From contig NC_006044.2 in NCBI RefSeq assembly GCF_000006445.2, forward strand, positions 744,001 to 808,000: a stretch of 64,000 nt of DNA, written 5' to 3'. Every line of letters begins with the position of its first letter. The first letter of the stretch is position 1. This DNA comes from Debaryomyces hansenii CBS767. Its lineage: Eukaryota > Ascomycota > Pichiomycetes > Serinales > Debaryomycetaceae. The notes beneath the pieces are model-generated. The model searched no databases, had not been told where the DNA came from, and saw nothing but the letters and a program-made list of their open reading frames with translations. Below, one piece after another: positions 1-8,883 of this stretch. Made by a program: the position numbers and the translations under genes.

Positions 1-1362
1 TGACGTATCATCACTACTCATATGAAAGTTCTCCAAGGCCACTAGTGAATCAGTTAATGCTCTCTTTGCTATAGAATCCTCACTTCTATCATTGAAATGC
101 GATAAATGATCATCATCTTCGTGATTATTGCATTCACAAGTTGGTCTCTCTTTCATTTTCAGGAATGTTTCAGAAGTTATAGGGGATCCATTGATTCTTA
201 GTTTTTTGAAATGTGAAGTTTGAAGAGTCGGTTTAACAGTTGCTGAGGATTTTACGTTCATCGTCATGTTACCTAATGACGGACGAACTGCTAACCTTTG
301 GTCATTTGATTTTGGATCTTTAATTATGGATGAATACAATAGGCTCAACGGGTTACCTGGTTTAAAGGTAGACAAGCTTGCAGAGGGATCAATGGTAGTT
401 TGATCATTCTCATTGAAAAACTCATTGTTTTTGAGTTCATAGTTCTTGTTGTGTGTTGGGTTCATAAATATATCAAGATCGCTATACTTATTCAGTTGGA
501 GGTCCCTATATTTGTGGATAGACGATGACATGAATAGCTCAAATTGTTCTGCATTCATTTCTTCTTCTTCCACAATCAATGTGGCATGCGTATTTGGTTC
601 ATTCTTTGCGTCTTGTATGGATGGCTGTTCGTTAATTTTCACATCTGGTTTCGCAATGAAAGGCATAGGTTCTCTTTCAGCCAGTGCTTCACCCGAAACT
701 TTATTATCTGATGGTATTATTTTGATATCTGACTTACTTTCTTTACCAGCAAGCATTTTATGTATATACGGGTATTCTTGTTTCCTCCGGGAGTTCGGTT
801 GTCCTAGTATTTCATCCGATTTCATCTTATTCACTTTATGGTCTATTTTTGAAAGTCTCTGAGTCAATCCCCGAACCTTACCAGATGCCTTTGCTGATAA
901 TTCTAATAGCATTTCTATTTCGTCATCAATGGTACTTTCTGTGCCTAACAGAAGTAAACTCGTTGAATTATTTTGCACACTATTTGCATTACCCCCATTA
1001 TTACTTATGGCCTTTCTTAATTTTTTATTCCTAAATGTAATATTCTTTTTCAATGAATGTGCTATCTTTGCAATTTCAATGTTTTTGAATTGGATCTTTT
1101 GTTCAATGGAAAGCTTTCTCCGAATTTCACTCTTCAAATCATTCTGGTAACTCGACGCCACTTTTATCATTGAATTCACAACTTCCTGTGATTCTTCCTT
1201 CAAATCATCACAAATAATACGATCTAACTTAAATTCCTCAATTGAAGGGAGTTTTGGCATATCTTTTGGAAAATTTGGCTTATACTTCCTATCCGCTTTT
1301 TTTACTCCATACTCGTCGATATTTCGTTTCTTCGGTATTTCGTTGTCATAAATTAAAGACAT
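1..1362 (-). CDS. Partial coiled-coil protein of unknown function (C-terminus off the window)
   Basis: The frame is open for 454 codons from the ATG at 1362 to the window edge, so only the N-terminal part is visible. I do not recognise the family. The protein is hydrophilic, with no signal peptide or membrane segment. Residues about 50-120 are rich in K, E, I and L with heptad-like spacing, and a second helix-prone stretch lies near 140-180; both look like coiled coil. A serine/asparagine-rich, low-complexity region follows, with a small Cys/His cluster (CECNNH) near residue 390. A cytoskeletal, spindle or nuclear scaffold role would fit the composition, but that is a guess. The + strand ORFs in this interval are antisense shadows. 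Confidence 0.75.
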   Translation of the reverse strand, partial: MSLIYDNEIPKKRNIDEYGVKKADRKYKPNFPKDMPKLPSIEEFKLDRIICDDLKEESQEVVNSMIKVASSYQNDLKSEIRRKLSIEQKIQFKNIEIAKIAHSLKKNITFRNKKLRKAISNNGGNANSVQNNSTSLLLLGTESTIDDEIEMLLELSAKASGKVRGLTQRLSKIDHKVNKMKSDEILGQPNSRRKQEYPYIHKMLAGKESKSDIKIIPSDNKVSGEALAEREPMPFIAKPDVKINEQPSIQDAKNEPNTHATLIVEEEEMNAEQFELFMSSSIHKYRDLQLNKYSDLDIFMNPTHNKNYELKNNEFFNENDQTTIDPSASLSTFKPGNPLSLLYSSIIKDPKSNDQRLAVRPSLGNMTMNVKSSATVKPTLQTSHFKKLRINGSPITSETFLKMKERPTCECNNHEDDDHLSHFNDRSEDSIAKRALTDSLVALENFHMSSDDTS

Positions 1363-2015
1363 TATTAGACATTCAATAATTGCACTTGATATACAGCCAA
1401 TTCATCCAGTTGAAGATTTTCTCAGTAGTATAATCTGCTTTTAAGATACTACGTTTGGAGTATTTAGAAAGCGAAAGCGGAAAATACATTATTCAGATCA
1501 ATTCGCATAATTTTTATTTTACGATTGAAACAAAGAGAATAAATGCCAGATATGGACTAACAGAAAGACCCTGCTAAGAAGTGGAACTCTCTATACCTCA
1601 TATAAAGAAACTGTAACTGTAGGTCATCATACTCTTTGAAAGTGGATTTATAATGAATGTATATCCAAACTTTGGGGTAATTCAATTGCCAGGTTTTTTT
1701 TGATGATTACTAGAAAACATGTAGACAATATTAAAGGAACAACATGTATTCAAAAGTAATTCTTGTATCTAAGAGGGTTGGCTGGAATGTCTACATGATG
1801 TATGAAAAAGTAATAAGATTATCTATTTAGAATCGATTTCGCAATATACTCGATGGGATTGGTTAGTAGCTTATGATACCAACCGTCTAAGAATAGAGTC
1901 ACAAAACATTTAGATGGAGGTGGTTACAAAGCTCAATAGAACTAAATTATGCAGTTCCATTGCATATAAAAAAAGAATAGGTTGAACATACATCTACCGT
2001 AACCAACATCTCAGT
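1363..2015. other. Intergenic region, 653 bp
   Basis: This lies upstream of the partial gene and downstream of LSB5. It is AT-rich, with no credible ORF or RNA gene. The only structure seen is a 10-bp perfect inverted repeat at 1718-1727 and 1788-1797, described under findings. Confidence 0.6.
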
Positions 2016-3326
2016 TCATACTTCATTCTTATCACCAAAGGGGTCACTGGAAATACTCGCATTAGTTTCAACTTTGGTAAGGTTTTTGTTCGTATAACCG
2101 GTTGGCTTTGTTTTAGGGATTGGAGGTGGAGACTTTTTACCTTGCAATGCACTTGAGGGGCCTTCCTCTGCTAAATTTACATTGGACAAGTCATCTGTGA
2201 CCTGCTCAGTATCTGATGATTCGTCAGTATAATAACTCTCGTATCCTTCACTATCGACATCGTCGTCATCATAGTTTGGTGCTGGATTTTCTGCCGTATA
2301 ACCACAAGCCTTGTCGAAATTCTTGAAAGCATCCACCAATTGTTCATTGGCGACAATTAAGCTTCCTAAGAACTCTTCATCCATAGCTAGGACTTCATCA
2401 CTTTTTGTCGTTGTGTCTCCTGCACCAACATATTGCAAGTATCTCAAGACTTTCCGTCTTATAGAGCGACACTTGTCGAATTCGCTCGAGCACTTCTCAT
2501 CATCCAATGGTGACATTCCTGATGGGAATGACATTAAAAGATTATTTAACGTAGTTGTATGCGTATGACAATCTGCAATGACAGTTCTAATTCTAGGAGA
2601 CTCAACACTGTAGTTAATTTGAGGGATTTGATATTCTTCATCAGCATAACGTACACCTCGGGTCTTTCTTCTTCTCTTCTTCTTCTTACCTTTTGTATTT
2701 TTGGGATCCTCGTTTGTGGCCGAATATGGCGATGATTTGGCTGGACGGGGTGGTGGAACCTTCTTGTGACTCGGAGCTCTTGGTGATTTCGGCTGGTCAT
2801 CTATTTCAGACCCAAATACGTTTTCACTAGTATTTCTAGAATGCGTCCTGCCATGTTTCACCCCTGGAATCGCTTTCCATAACGTTGCCAATGGCTTATA
2901 GTCACTCATATCTGCTAATTCAGATTTCCATCCTCTGGCTAATCCTCTAACCTTGCGCTGGACATCAACATGATAACTTGTTCCCGAACCTGTCTTACCG
3001 CTACCATTAATTATGCCTTTCAATACATCGTGTAACTTGTCATCTCTAGCTATCGTAGGTCCGATTTTCGGCCCTGAGTTTAAAACCAACAACTCGAGAA
3101 CGCTTAGAGCCTTTAATTGGACCTTAACAGATTCTCCATATTTTATCTTCTTTCTAATAGCCCTAGCAGCTTCAGACGCCCCAGTAGTGGGCTGTATCTG
3201 AATTAAATGTATTAAGTCCGATAAGTAAAGTTCAATTGGCTTATCAGAGTCATCCTCCTGTGGGGTTGATAATTGATTAACTTTAATAGTAATGGACGTA
3301 ATATTACGCTCTCCGAAAACTGGCAT
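2016..3326 (-). CDS. LSB5: Lsb5-like VHS/GAT-domain adaptor
   Basis: This 436-residue protein resembles yeast Lsb5, which binds the WASP homologue Las17 and links actin patches to endosomal sorting. An N-terminal VHS/ENTH-type superhelix spans roughly residues 10-155, including a KVQLKALSVLELLVLNSG stretch typical of VHS domains. A basic K/R-rich linker with PRAPSHKKVPPPRPAK lies near 180-225. A GAT-like helical region covers about 240-345. An acidic tail follows, then a proline motif (KSPPPIPKTKP) near 400 that could bind SH3 domains. It is longer than the S. cerevisiae protein (354 residues) because of the linker and tail. The gene is divergent from the GT15 gene, sharing about 230 bp of upstream DNA. 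The assignment rests on domain order and N-terminal similarity. Confidence 0.8.
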   Translation of the reverse strand: MPVFGERNITSITIKVNQLSTPQEDDSDKPIELYLSDLIHLIQIQPTTGASEAARAIRKKIKYGESVKVQLKALSVLELLVLNSGPKIGPTIARDDKLHDVLKGIINGSGKTGSGTSYHVDVQRKVRGLARGWKSELADMSDYKPLATLWKAIPGVKHGRTHSRNTSENVFGSEIDDQPKSPRAPSHKKVPPPRPAKSSPYSATNEDPKNTKGKKKKRRRKTRGVRYADEEYQIPQINYSVESPRIRTVIADCHTHTTTLNNLLMSFPSGMSPLDDEKCSSEFDKCRSIRRKVLRYLQYVGAGDTTTKSDEVLAMDEEFLGSLIVANEQLVDAFKNFDKACGYTAENPAPNYDDDDVDSEGYESYYTDESSDTEQVTDDLSNVNLAEEGPSSALQGKKSPPPIPKTKPTGYTNKNLTKVETNASISSDPFGDKNEV

Positions 3327-3558
3327 TGGAATTTAACTTATATTATAGCAATACCCTTCCACGTATCAATTGATTATATCGTATATATAAAATATAAAGT
3401 GCTTCTCTGACAAAGTAGATTATCATACTAATTCTGTGCTAAAACCTCACTCACTGATGTTGCACTGGTTCGCAAAAACATTGAATCTTTTCTCTTGCTA
3501 TATTGTTATCATTTTTTAATATATATTAGGTGCCATTGGTTTGAAAGAACAAAATACG

Positions 3559-5073
3559 ATGTCTCATGATTCAAACACAGTGAAAGATGTCATATATAAA
3601 CCTAACAAACGGTTGTTGAGGATATTTATTGTGCTTTGCATTATTCTGCTTCTTTTTATCGGTCAGCACTTAGTTTTCGGAAATCGTGAAGATCTAGTAT
3701 CTGAAGTACAAAATAATAAAGTTTTTAGATTTATCAACGAAGCGGAAGATAAGGATACTTTGAATAACGTGAATTTCTATGGAACATCCGTACAAACACA
3801 TTCGGCACAAAAACAAGAAGAAGAACAGGATGTGAAGGGTAGTCAATCAGCAAACAGAATTAATGAAGCTTCCAACTCGGCGGGTGATGAGGAAACTGAG
3901 GAAATGGAAAATATGATGGATGAACAGGAAAACGAGAGAGAGAGAGCGGCGATGGTAATTATAGTGCAGAATAAAGCAGACATTCTGCTGGTGATGCCAA
4001 CAATAAGAAGCTACCAACAGAAGTTTAACGAAAAATACAATTATGACTGGGTTATAATATCACACAGGGCGATGTTGTCTCTGCTTCAGCAAGATATAAC
4101 GGCTTTAACGAAGCCGGGATCCAATGTTAAGTTTATGGATATGAAATATCTGTCGGAACTTATAATATACCCTCCTGGAATTGACAAACAAAAGGTAAGA
4201 GAAATAAGACGGGATACAAATTTTCCAAAGTTGTTGAGATCCAAGAATATATTACAAGCGAGACATTTTGCAAGGTTTTTGACGGGCCATTTTTATAATT
4301 TGGATAACATTTGGAAAGATTATGATTATTACTGGAAAGTGCCGCTAGGGTCGCAATTGAATTGTGAGGTCAACTATGATGTATTCAAATACATGAAGCA
4401 AAACAAGATTAAGTATGGATGGCTGTTGATGCAACAAGACTATCCTCACCTCCATCCTAGTTTGTTCAATGCCGTAAAAAGGTACATTCTCGATCCAGGC
4501 AACGATTTTATGGATGAATCGGGACCCACTCGGAACAACTTTCATTTCCTTCTTGGCAACGGTATGGATCCTGAAGCATTGCAAGATCCAAATGCCGATT
4601 GGAAAATAAATTCGTGCTCTATTGATTCAGAATTCGAATTAGTGGATTTGTCGTTCTTCAAATCCATTCAATACCAGCATTTCTTCAATTACATAGACGG
4701 ATTCAATGGCTTCTACTACGAAAGCTGGAGTGAACCGGTAATCAAGACCATAGCCACTTCACTTTTCCTCAACACAAATCAAGTTCACTTCTTCGACGAT
4801 TTGGCAGTACTGGTTCGGACCCAAGCTTTAGGACTCTGCCCTTTAAACAAAGATTTTTATATCAAGAACAAATGTACTTGCAATCCACAAGAACACGGTA
4901 AGAAGATTGGTGTGGGTAAATTTCCTGGAGAAGAATTACAATTAATGCATAAGAGTACATGTTTGGCTAAATGGTTGCAATCTTCAGGCCAAGGCACACC
5001 TCAAGCTTTTGAAGCTGAAGACGACCCACTTTTCGAATCTTTTCTCGAAAATGACGAACCTCCCTCAGACTAG
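3559..5073 (+). CDS. GT15 (KTR/MNT family) alpha-1,2-mannosyltransferase
   Basis: This is a type II Golgi mannosyltransferase of 504 residues. It has a short cytosolic tail, one signal anchor at about residues 19-40 (LRIFIVLCIILLLFIGQHLVF region), an acidic stem to about 130, and a lumenal GT15 catalytic domain. Family hallmarks are WKDYDYYWKVPLG (YYW-V-PG region), SEFELVDLSFF (position of the catalytic Glu in Kre2) and GFYYESW. The usual GDAPVHS is replaced by SEPVIKT, so it is one of the divergent KTR members rather than a Kre2/Mnt1 orthologue. The ORF is open from a TTG at 3541; the first ATG is 3559 and is used here. Two consecutive CTG codons (143-144) fall where relatives have polar/glycine residues, which supports serine decoding. 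It probably extends N- or O-linked mannose chains. Confidence 0.87.
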   Translation: MSHDSNTVKDVIYKPNKRLLRIFIVLCIILLLFIGQHLVFGNREDLVSEVQNNKVFRFINEAEDKDTLNNVNFYGTSVQTHSAQKQEEEQDVKGSQSANRINEASNSAGDEETEEMENMMDEQENERERAAMVIIVQNKADILLVMPTIRSYQQKFNEKYNYDWVIISHRAMLSLLQQDITALTKPGSNVKFMDMKYLSELIIYPPGIDKQKVREIRRDTNFPKLLRSKNILQARHFARFLTGHFYNLDNIWKDYDYYWKVPLGSQLNCEVNYDVFKYMKQNKIKYGWLLMQQDYPHLHPSLFNAVKRYILDPGNDFMDESGPTRNNFHFLLGNGMDPEALQDPNADWKINSCSIDSEFELVDLSFFKSIQYQHFFNYIDGFNGFYYESWSEPVIKTIATSLFLNTNQVHFFDDLAVLVRTQALGLCPLNKDFYIKNKCTCNPQEHGKKIGVGKFPGEELQLMHKSTCLAKWLQSSGQGTPQAFEAEDDPLFESFLENDEPPSD

Positions 5074-5180
5074 ATAGAAGCCGTTCTGCCAGCCTTATAG
5101 TACGTCTACATTAGATATATTTGTATATATATAGAAGCATAATGAATGTATGAATATTCTTATAAAACCGACCGTATCAA

Positions 5181-5186
5181 CACGTG
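5181..5186. promoter_or_regulatory. CACGTG E-box upstream of SUP35
   Basis: A CACGTG core (within ACACGTG) lies about 120 bp before the SUP35 start, in the 234-bp gap after the GT15 gene. Cbf1-type or other bHLH factors bind this sequence in yeasts. No functional claim is made beyond the match. Confidence 0.35.
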
Positions 5187-5307
5187 CTAAAAGACCGGAT
5201 CTTCGCAATATGAAAATTTTTTTGAAAATTTAGATTGATACTATAGAAGATCAATAGTTTTTAGACTTTCGTTTGATTTAGAAGAAAGTAATTGCAAACT
5301 GAGGATA

Positions 5308-7413
5308 ATGTCTGACGATCAACAGTACAACCAAGACAAGTTGTCTCAAGATTTCCAAAATACCTCAATTGGAAGTGGTGAACAACAGCAACAATCGTAC
5401 CAACAGTATCAACAACAACCACAGCAGAACAATTTCAATGCTAATAGCGCTCCAACTTTTACACCAAGTGGACAACAAGGAGGCTACCAAGGAGGCTACC
5501 AAGGGGGATATCAAGGAGGATACCAGAATTATTCTCAAGGAGGATACCAAAATTATAACCAAGGATATCAAAACTACAACCAGGGGTACCAGGGATACCA
5601 AAACAACAACAGAGGTGGATACAACAACTACAACAACAGAGGTGGATACAACAACTATAATAATTACAACCAACAAGACCAACAACCAGTTCAAAACCAG
5701 GGTATGTCATTGGCCGATTTCCAAAAGCAGCAGAATGCTCAAGCTAATTTAAATAAGCCTAAGAAGACTTTGAAGTTGGCTTCTTCTTCTGGTATTAAGT
5801 TAGCCAATGCTAAGAAGGCCCCAGAAACCGAATCTAAGGAGGCTACTCCAGCTGCAACAGAAAAGGAAGCCACTCCAGCTGCTACAGAAAAGGAAGCCAC
5901 TCCAGCTGCTACAGAAAAGGAAGCTACCCCAGCTGCCACTGAAAAGGAAACTACCCCAGCTCCAGCCAAGAAGGAGGCTACTCCAGCTTCAGTTAAATCT
6001 GAATCTAAGCCTGCCTCTAAGTCTACTTCTAAGGTCGCCACTAAAGAGTCAACTCCGGTTACTTCTGATAAGGTGATTCAAGAGCAAGTTGATGAAGTTG
6101 ATGAAGAAGTTGTCAAGGATATGTTTGGTGGTAAGGACCACGTTTCTATCATTTTCATGGGTCATGTTGATGCAGGTAAGTCGACAATGGGTGGTAACAT
6201 TTTATATTTAACTGGCTCTGTTGATAAGAGAACAGTTGACAAATATGAAAGAGAAGCTAAGGATGCCGGTAGACAAGGTTGGTACTTGTCATGGGTTATG
6301 GATACCAACAAAGAAGAAAGAAGTGATGGTAAGACTATCGAAGTTGGTAAGGCTTATTTTGAAACTGAGAAGAGAAGATACACTATTTTGGATGCTCCAG
6401 GCCATAAAATGTACGTTTCTGAAATGATTGGTGGTGCATCTCAAGCAGATGTTGGTATTTTAGTCATTTCTGCCAGAAAGGGTGAATATGAAACCGGTTT
6501 CGAAAAGGGTGGTCAAACAAGAGAACACGCTTTGTTAGCTAAAACCCAAGGTGTTAACAAGATTATTGTTGTTGTTAACAAGATGGACGATCCAACTGTT
6601 GGTTGGGCTGAAGATCGTTATAAAGATTGTATCACAAAATTAGGGACATTCTTAAAGGGTATCGGATACGCTAAGGATGATATAATCTTCATGCCTGTTT
6701 CAGGATATACTGGTGCAGGTATCAAGGACAGAGTCAATCCAAAGGACTGTCCATGGTACTCTGGCCCATCATTATTGGAATTTTTAGATAACATGAAAAC
6801 CATGCAACGTCATATCAACGGTCCATTTATGTTGCCAATTAGTGGTAAGATGAAGGATATGGGTACTATCATTGAAGGTAAGATTGAAAGTGGTCATATT
6901 AAGAAAGGTGGAAATTTATTATTAATGCCTAATAAAGCATCTATCGAAGTTGTTGCAATTTTCAATGAAACCGAACAAGAATGTGATGCAGCATTTTGCG
7001 GTGAACAAGTTAGATTGAAGATTAAGGGCGTGGAAGAAGAAGATTTAGCTCCAGGTTACGTTTTGACCTCTCCATTAAAGCCAATCAAGACCATTACTAG
7101 ATTCGAAGCCCAGATTGCCATCGTTGAATTAAAGTCTATTTTATCTAATGGTTTCTCATGTGTCATGCATTTACATACTGCCATTGAAGAAGTTACTTTC
7201 ATCGAATTAAAGCATAAATTAGAGAAGGGTACTAATAGAAAATCCAAGAAACCACCTGCATTTGCTAAGAAGGGTATGAAGGTCATTGCTATCTTAGAAA
7301 CTAACGAAAGTGTCTGCGCGGAGACATATGCTGATTACCCACAATTAGGTAGATTTACTTTGAGAGATCAAGGTACCACCATTGCTATTGGTAAAATTAC
7401 CAAAGTGTTATAA
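5308..7413 (+). CDS. SUP35: Translation termination factor eRF3 (Sup35) with prion-like N domain
   Basis: This is the GTPase eRF3, which acts with eRF1 in translation termination in the cytosol. Of its 701 residues, about 1-130 form a Q/N/G/Y-rich prion-like N domain with four GGYQ units and further QGYQNYN-type repeats. About 130-265 is the charged M region, with four consecutive nine-residue EATPAATEK-type repeats. From about 270 the EF1A-like GTPase follows: G1 GHVDAGKS near 285-292, G3 DAPGHK near 362 and G4 NKMD near 425, then the two beta-barrel domains that bind eRF1. The C-terminal part is strongly conserved and uses preferred codons, as expected for an abundant protein. It converges on ARG82 with only 48 bp between stops. 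The 701-residue length is what I recall for the Debaryomyces protein; I have not checked it. Confidence 0.97.
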   Translation: MSDDQQYNQDKLSQDFQNTSIGSGEQQQQSYQQYQQQPQQNNFNANSAPTFTPSGQQGGYQGGYQGGYQGGYQNYSQGGYQNYNQGYQNYNQGYQGYQNNNRGGYNNYNNRGGYNNYNNYNQQDQQPVQNQGMSLADFQKQQNAQANLNKPKKTLKLASSSGIKLANAKKAPETESKEATPAATEKEATPAATEKEATPAATEKEATPAATEKETTPAPAKKEATPASVKSESKPASKSTSKVATKESTPVTSDKVIQEQVDEVDEEVVKDMFGGKDHVSIIFMGHVDAGKSTMGGNILYLTGSVDKRTVDKYEREAKDAGRQGWYLSWVMDTNKEERSDGKTIEVGKAYFETEKRRYTILDAPGHKMYVSEMIGGASQADVGILVISARKGEYETGFEKGGQTREHALLAKTQGVNKIIVVVNKMDDPTVGWAEDRYKDCITKLGTFLKGIGYAKDDIIFMPVSGYTGAGIKDRVNPKDCPWYSGPSLLEFLDNMKTMQRHINGPFMLPISGKMKDMGTIIEGKIESGHIKKGGNLLLMPNKASIEVVAIFNETEQECDAAFCGEQVRLKIKGVEEEDLAPGYVLTSPLKPIKTITRFEAQIAIVELKSILSNGFSCVMHLHTAIEEVTFIELKHKLEKGTNRKSKKPPAFAKKGMKVIAILETNESVCAETYADYPQLGRFTLRDQGTTIAIGKITKVL
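5479..5526 (+). repeat. SUP35: Four in-frame GGYQ codon repeats in the Sup35 prion domain
   Basis: Four consecutive 12-nt units each encode GGYQ, with synonymous drift (GGA GGC TAC CAA to GGA GGA TAC CAG). They correspond in position and composition to the oligopeptide repeats of Sup35 prion domains in other yeasts. Confidence 0.9.
5839..5946 (+). repeat. SUP35: Four 27-bp tandem repeats in the Sup35 M region
   Basis: Four in-frame 27-nt units each encode EATPAATEK. A degenerate fifth unit (ETTPAPAKK) and a sixth (EATPASVKS) follow. Units two and three are identical at the nucleotide level, which indicates recent slippage and makes a copy-number polymorphism likely. Confidence 0.9.
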
Positions 7414-7461
7414 GATCGATAAATAACTGTACTTTTTATTCTATATCTTATATAATTTAAT

Positions 7462-8589
7462 CTAGTTTCGTGTTTTAGACAGATATGTATTACATTTATT
7501 CAATATCGTTTCAAATATTGTGATTAGGTTTTCGACACCTACTATGATATTTTCATCATAGCCCTTTGCCTTGGTGTATTTGGCATGTGCAAAATCAATA
7601 AAATTAAGACTACTCAACAGAGATGCGTCAATATCAGCAATCTGTTTGCTTTGCACTTCGCCTGGCTCGTCATCATCGTCATCATCGTCATCGATAAAGT
7701 CTGATCGTATTAAGGAATCTCGTGCTTCATATAATTCGTCGTTATCCACAACGGGCTCCCACTTGCGCATATCGTTTTCAACTATGAACAAAAGGGAGCC
7801 TGAGATGATCCGCACCTCAGTATCTAACAAGCAATTGTACAAGAGTTGAAGCCGCTTAATAAACGTTTCGAGAAGCTTTCGTTTTATGAACGCATTCTCA
7901 AATTGGTCGAAGAACAATGCTAAGCCATCGGTGACGTTATCCTTCGATAATGACCTGCCAAAATATTTATCGAATTCTATGTAGTTAGCATCTTCATCAT
8001 CTGTGATAAGTTTCATTGTCTCGCCCATACCATCAAACTCGGCTGCTGGCGTTTGTGTCAGGTTTCCATTGTATAGCTTCATCCCACAAATTCGGAAGTT
8101 CAACGACCCACTGGTGGTTGAATCGCTCACTTTGCCCAACCGTTCTGCCTTCTCGGCCGTCGCATTCTCATCGTACAACTTGGACCCCAATTTTATGTCC
8201 AAGATACTCGGACTAACATACCCTCCATACAAATTCTGTAATACAATGTACTGCTTATCGTCCACCTCTTCTGAGCTTTTATCATCTCCCTCCAATTTCT
8301 GTTTCACCCTCTTTTTATCCTCATTTAGTACTGGCATAACCACAGAATTAGGGTCATGTTTAGTAATATCGCTCTGCGTCAACGTTCCCATGAAAACCGG
8401 CATCCAATCGACCAATTTACTGCCCAATAGCTGATCTTCATCGTCCTGTGATAATGTTTGTGTCTCATTGTAAAAGTCTATTTCTTGTTGATTTGTTAGC
8501 TTAGCAAATATAGAATTATCCCCAAGTGAAATCAAACATCCATCGTGACCGGCTGCTTGATGTTTTGACGGGACAAATGTGTTATCCAT
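7462..8589 (-). CDS. ARG82: Inositol polyphosphate multikinase
   Basis: This 375-residue kinase of the IPK family phosphorylates IP3 and IP4 in the nucleus and cytosol, and in yeast is also a cofactor of the ArgR-Mcm1 complex. The family signature PxxxDxKxG is present as PSILDIKLG near residue 130. A C-terminal block (SLLSSLNFIDFAHAKY) carries the DFAH motif of the active site. The N-terminal GHDGCL element is also typical. An acidic run of aspartates sits between, near residue 305, as in other yeast Arg82 proteins. The gene converges on SUP35 and is divergent from SSO2 across a 294-bp shared upstream region. Confidence 0.92.
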   Translation of the reverse strand: MDNTFVPSKHQAAGHDGCLISLGDNSIFAKLTNQQEIDFYNETQTLSQDDEDQLLGSKLVDWMPVFMGTLTQSDITKHDPNSVVMPVLNEDKKRVKQKLEGDDKSSEEVDDKQYIVLQNLYGGYVSPSILDIKLGSKLYDENATAEKAERLGKVSDSTTSGSLNFRICGMKLYNGNLTQTPAAEFDGMGETMKLITDDEDANYIEFDKYFGRSLSKDNVTDGLALFFDQFENAFIKRKLLETFIKRLQLLYNCLLDTEVRIISGSLLFIVENDMRKWEPVVDNDELYEARDSLIRSDFIDDDDDDDDEPGEVQSKQIADIDASLLSSLNFIDFAHAKYTKAKGYDENIIVGVENLITIFETILNKCNTYLSKTRN

Positions 8590-8728
8590 GATCTAAGGAG
8601 GGTTAATTTGGGTGTATTAGTACTAAATGATGCATTTTTGATCTTCCATACCAGCCCTGTATATACGAACTCAGCCAATTTTCGTCACTTTCTTTTTTTG
8701 TACACCTGTTTGATAAACACAAATTGAT

Positions 8729-8739
8729 TGAAAAATTTT
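8729..8739 (+). promoter_or_regulatory. RRPE-like element between ARG82 and SSO2
   Basis: TGAAAAATTTT matches the ribosomal RNA processing element bound by Stb3 in S. cerevisiae. AT-rich promoters produce such matches by chance, so this is only a candidate. Confidence 0.3.
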
Positions 8740-8883
8740 CTAATTCTTTCTAGGAATCTAACTAGTTTGTTGTAAAGAGTATCAATAAGTGATTGAATCA
8801 ATAAAAGGATTTGTTCATTTTTAAATTATTTAATTAAAAAGGATATCCCGAGAAAATACAGGAAATAAGATACGCAGGGGAAA

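Noticed and set aside
446..862. 138-codon + strand ORF
   Set aside because: It lies antisense to the long partial coiled-coil gene, whose frame is open across the whole interval and looks protein-like; the + strand product has a biased, unnatural composition.
3541..3558. Upstream TTG extension of the GT15 gene
   Set aside because: The first codon is TTG; the ATG at 3559 gives the normal short cytosolic tail of a type II protein.
5365..6076. Several ORFs on both strands over the SUP35 N and M regions
   Set aside because: They are alternative-frame readings of repetitive codons (poly-Val/Leu or Thr/Lys-rich) and shadow the real gene.
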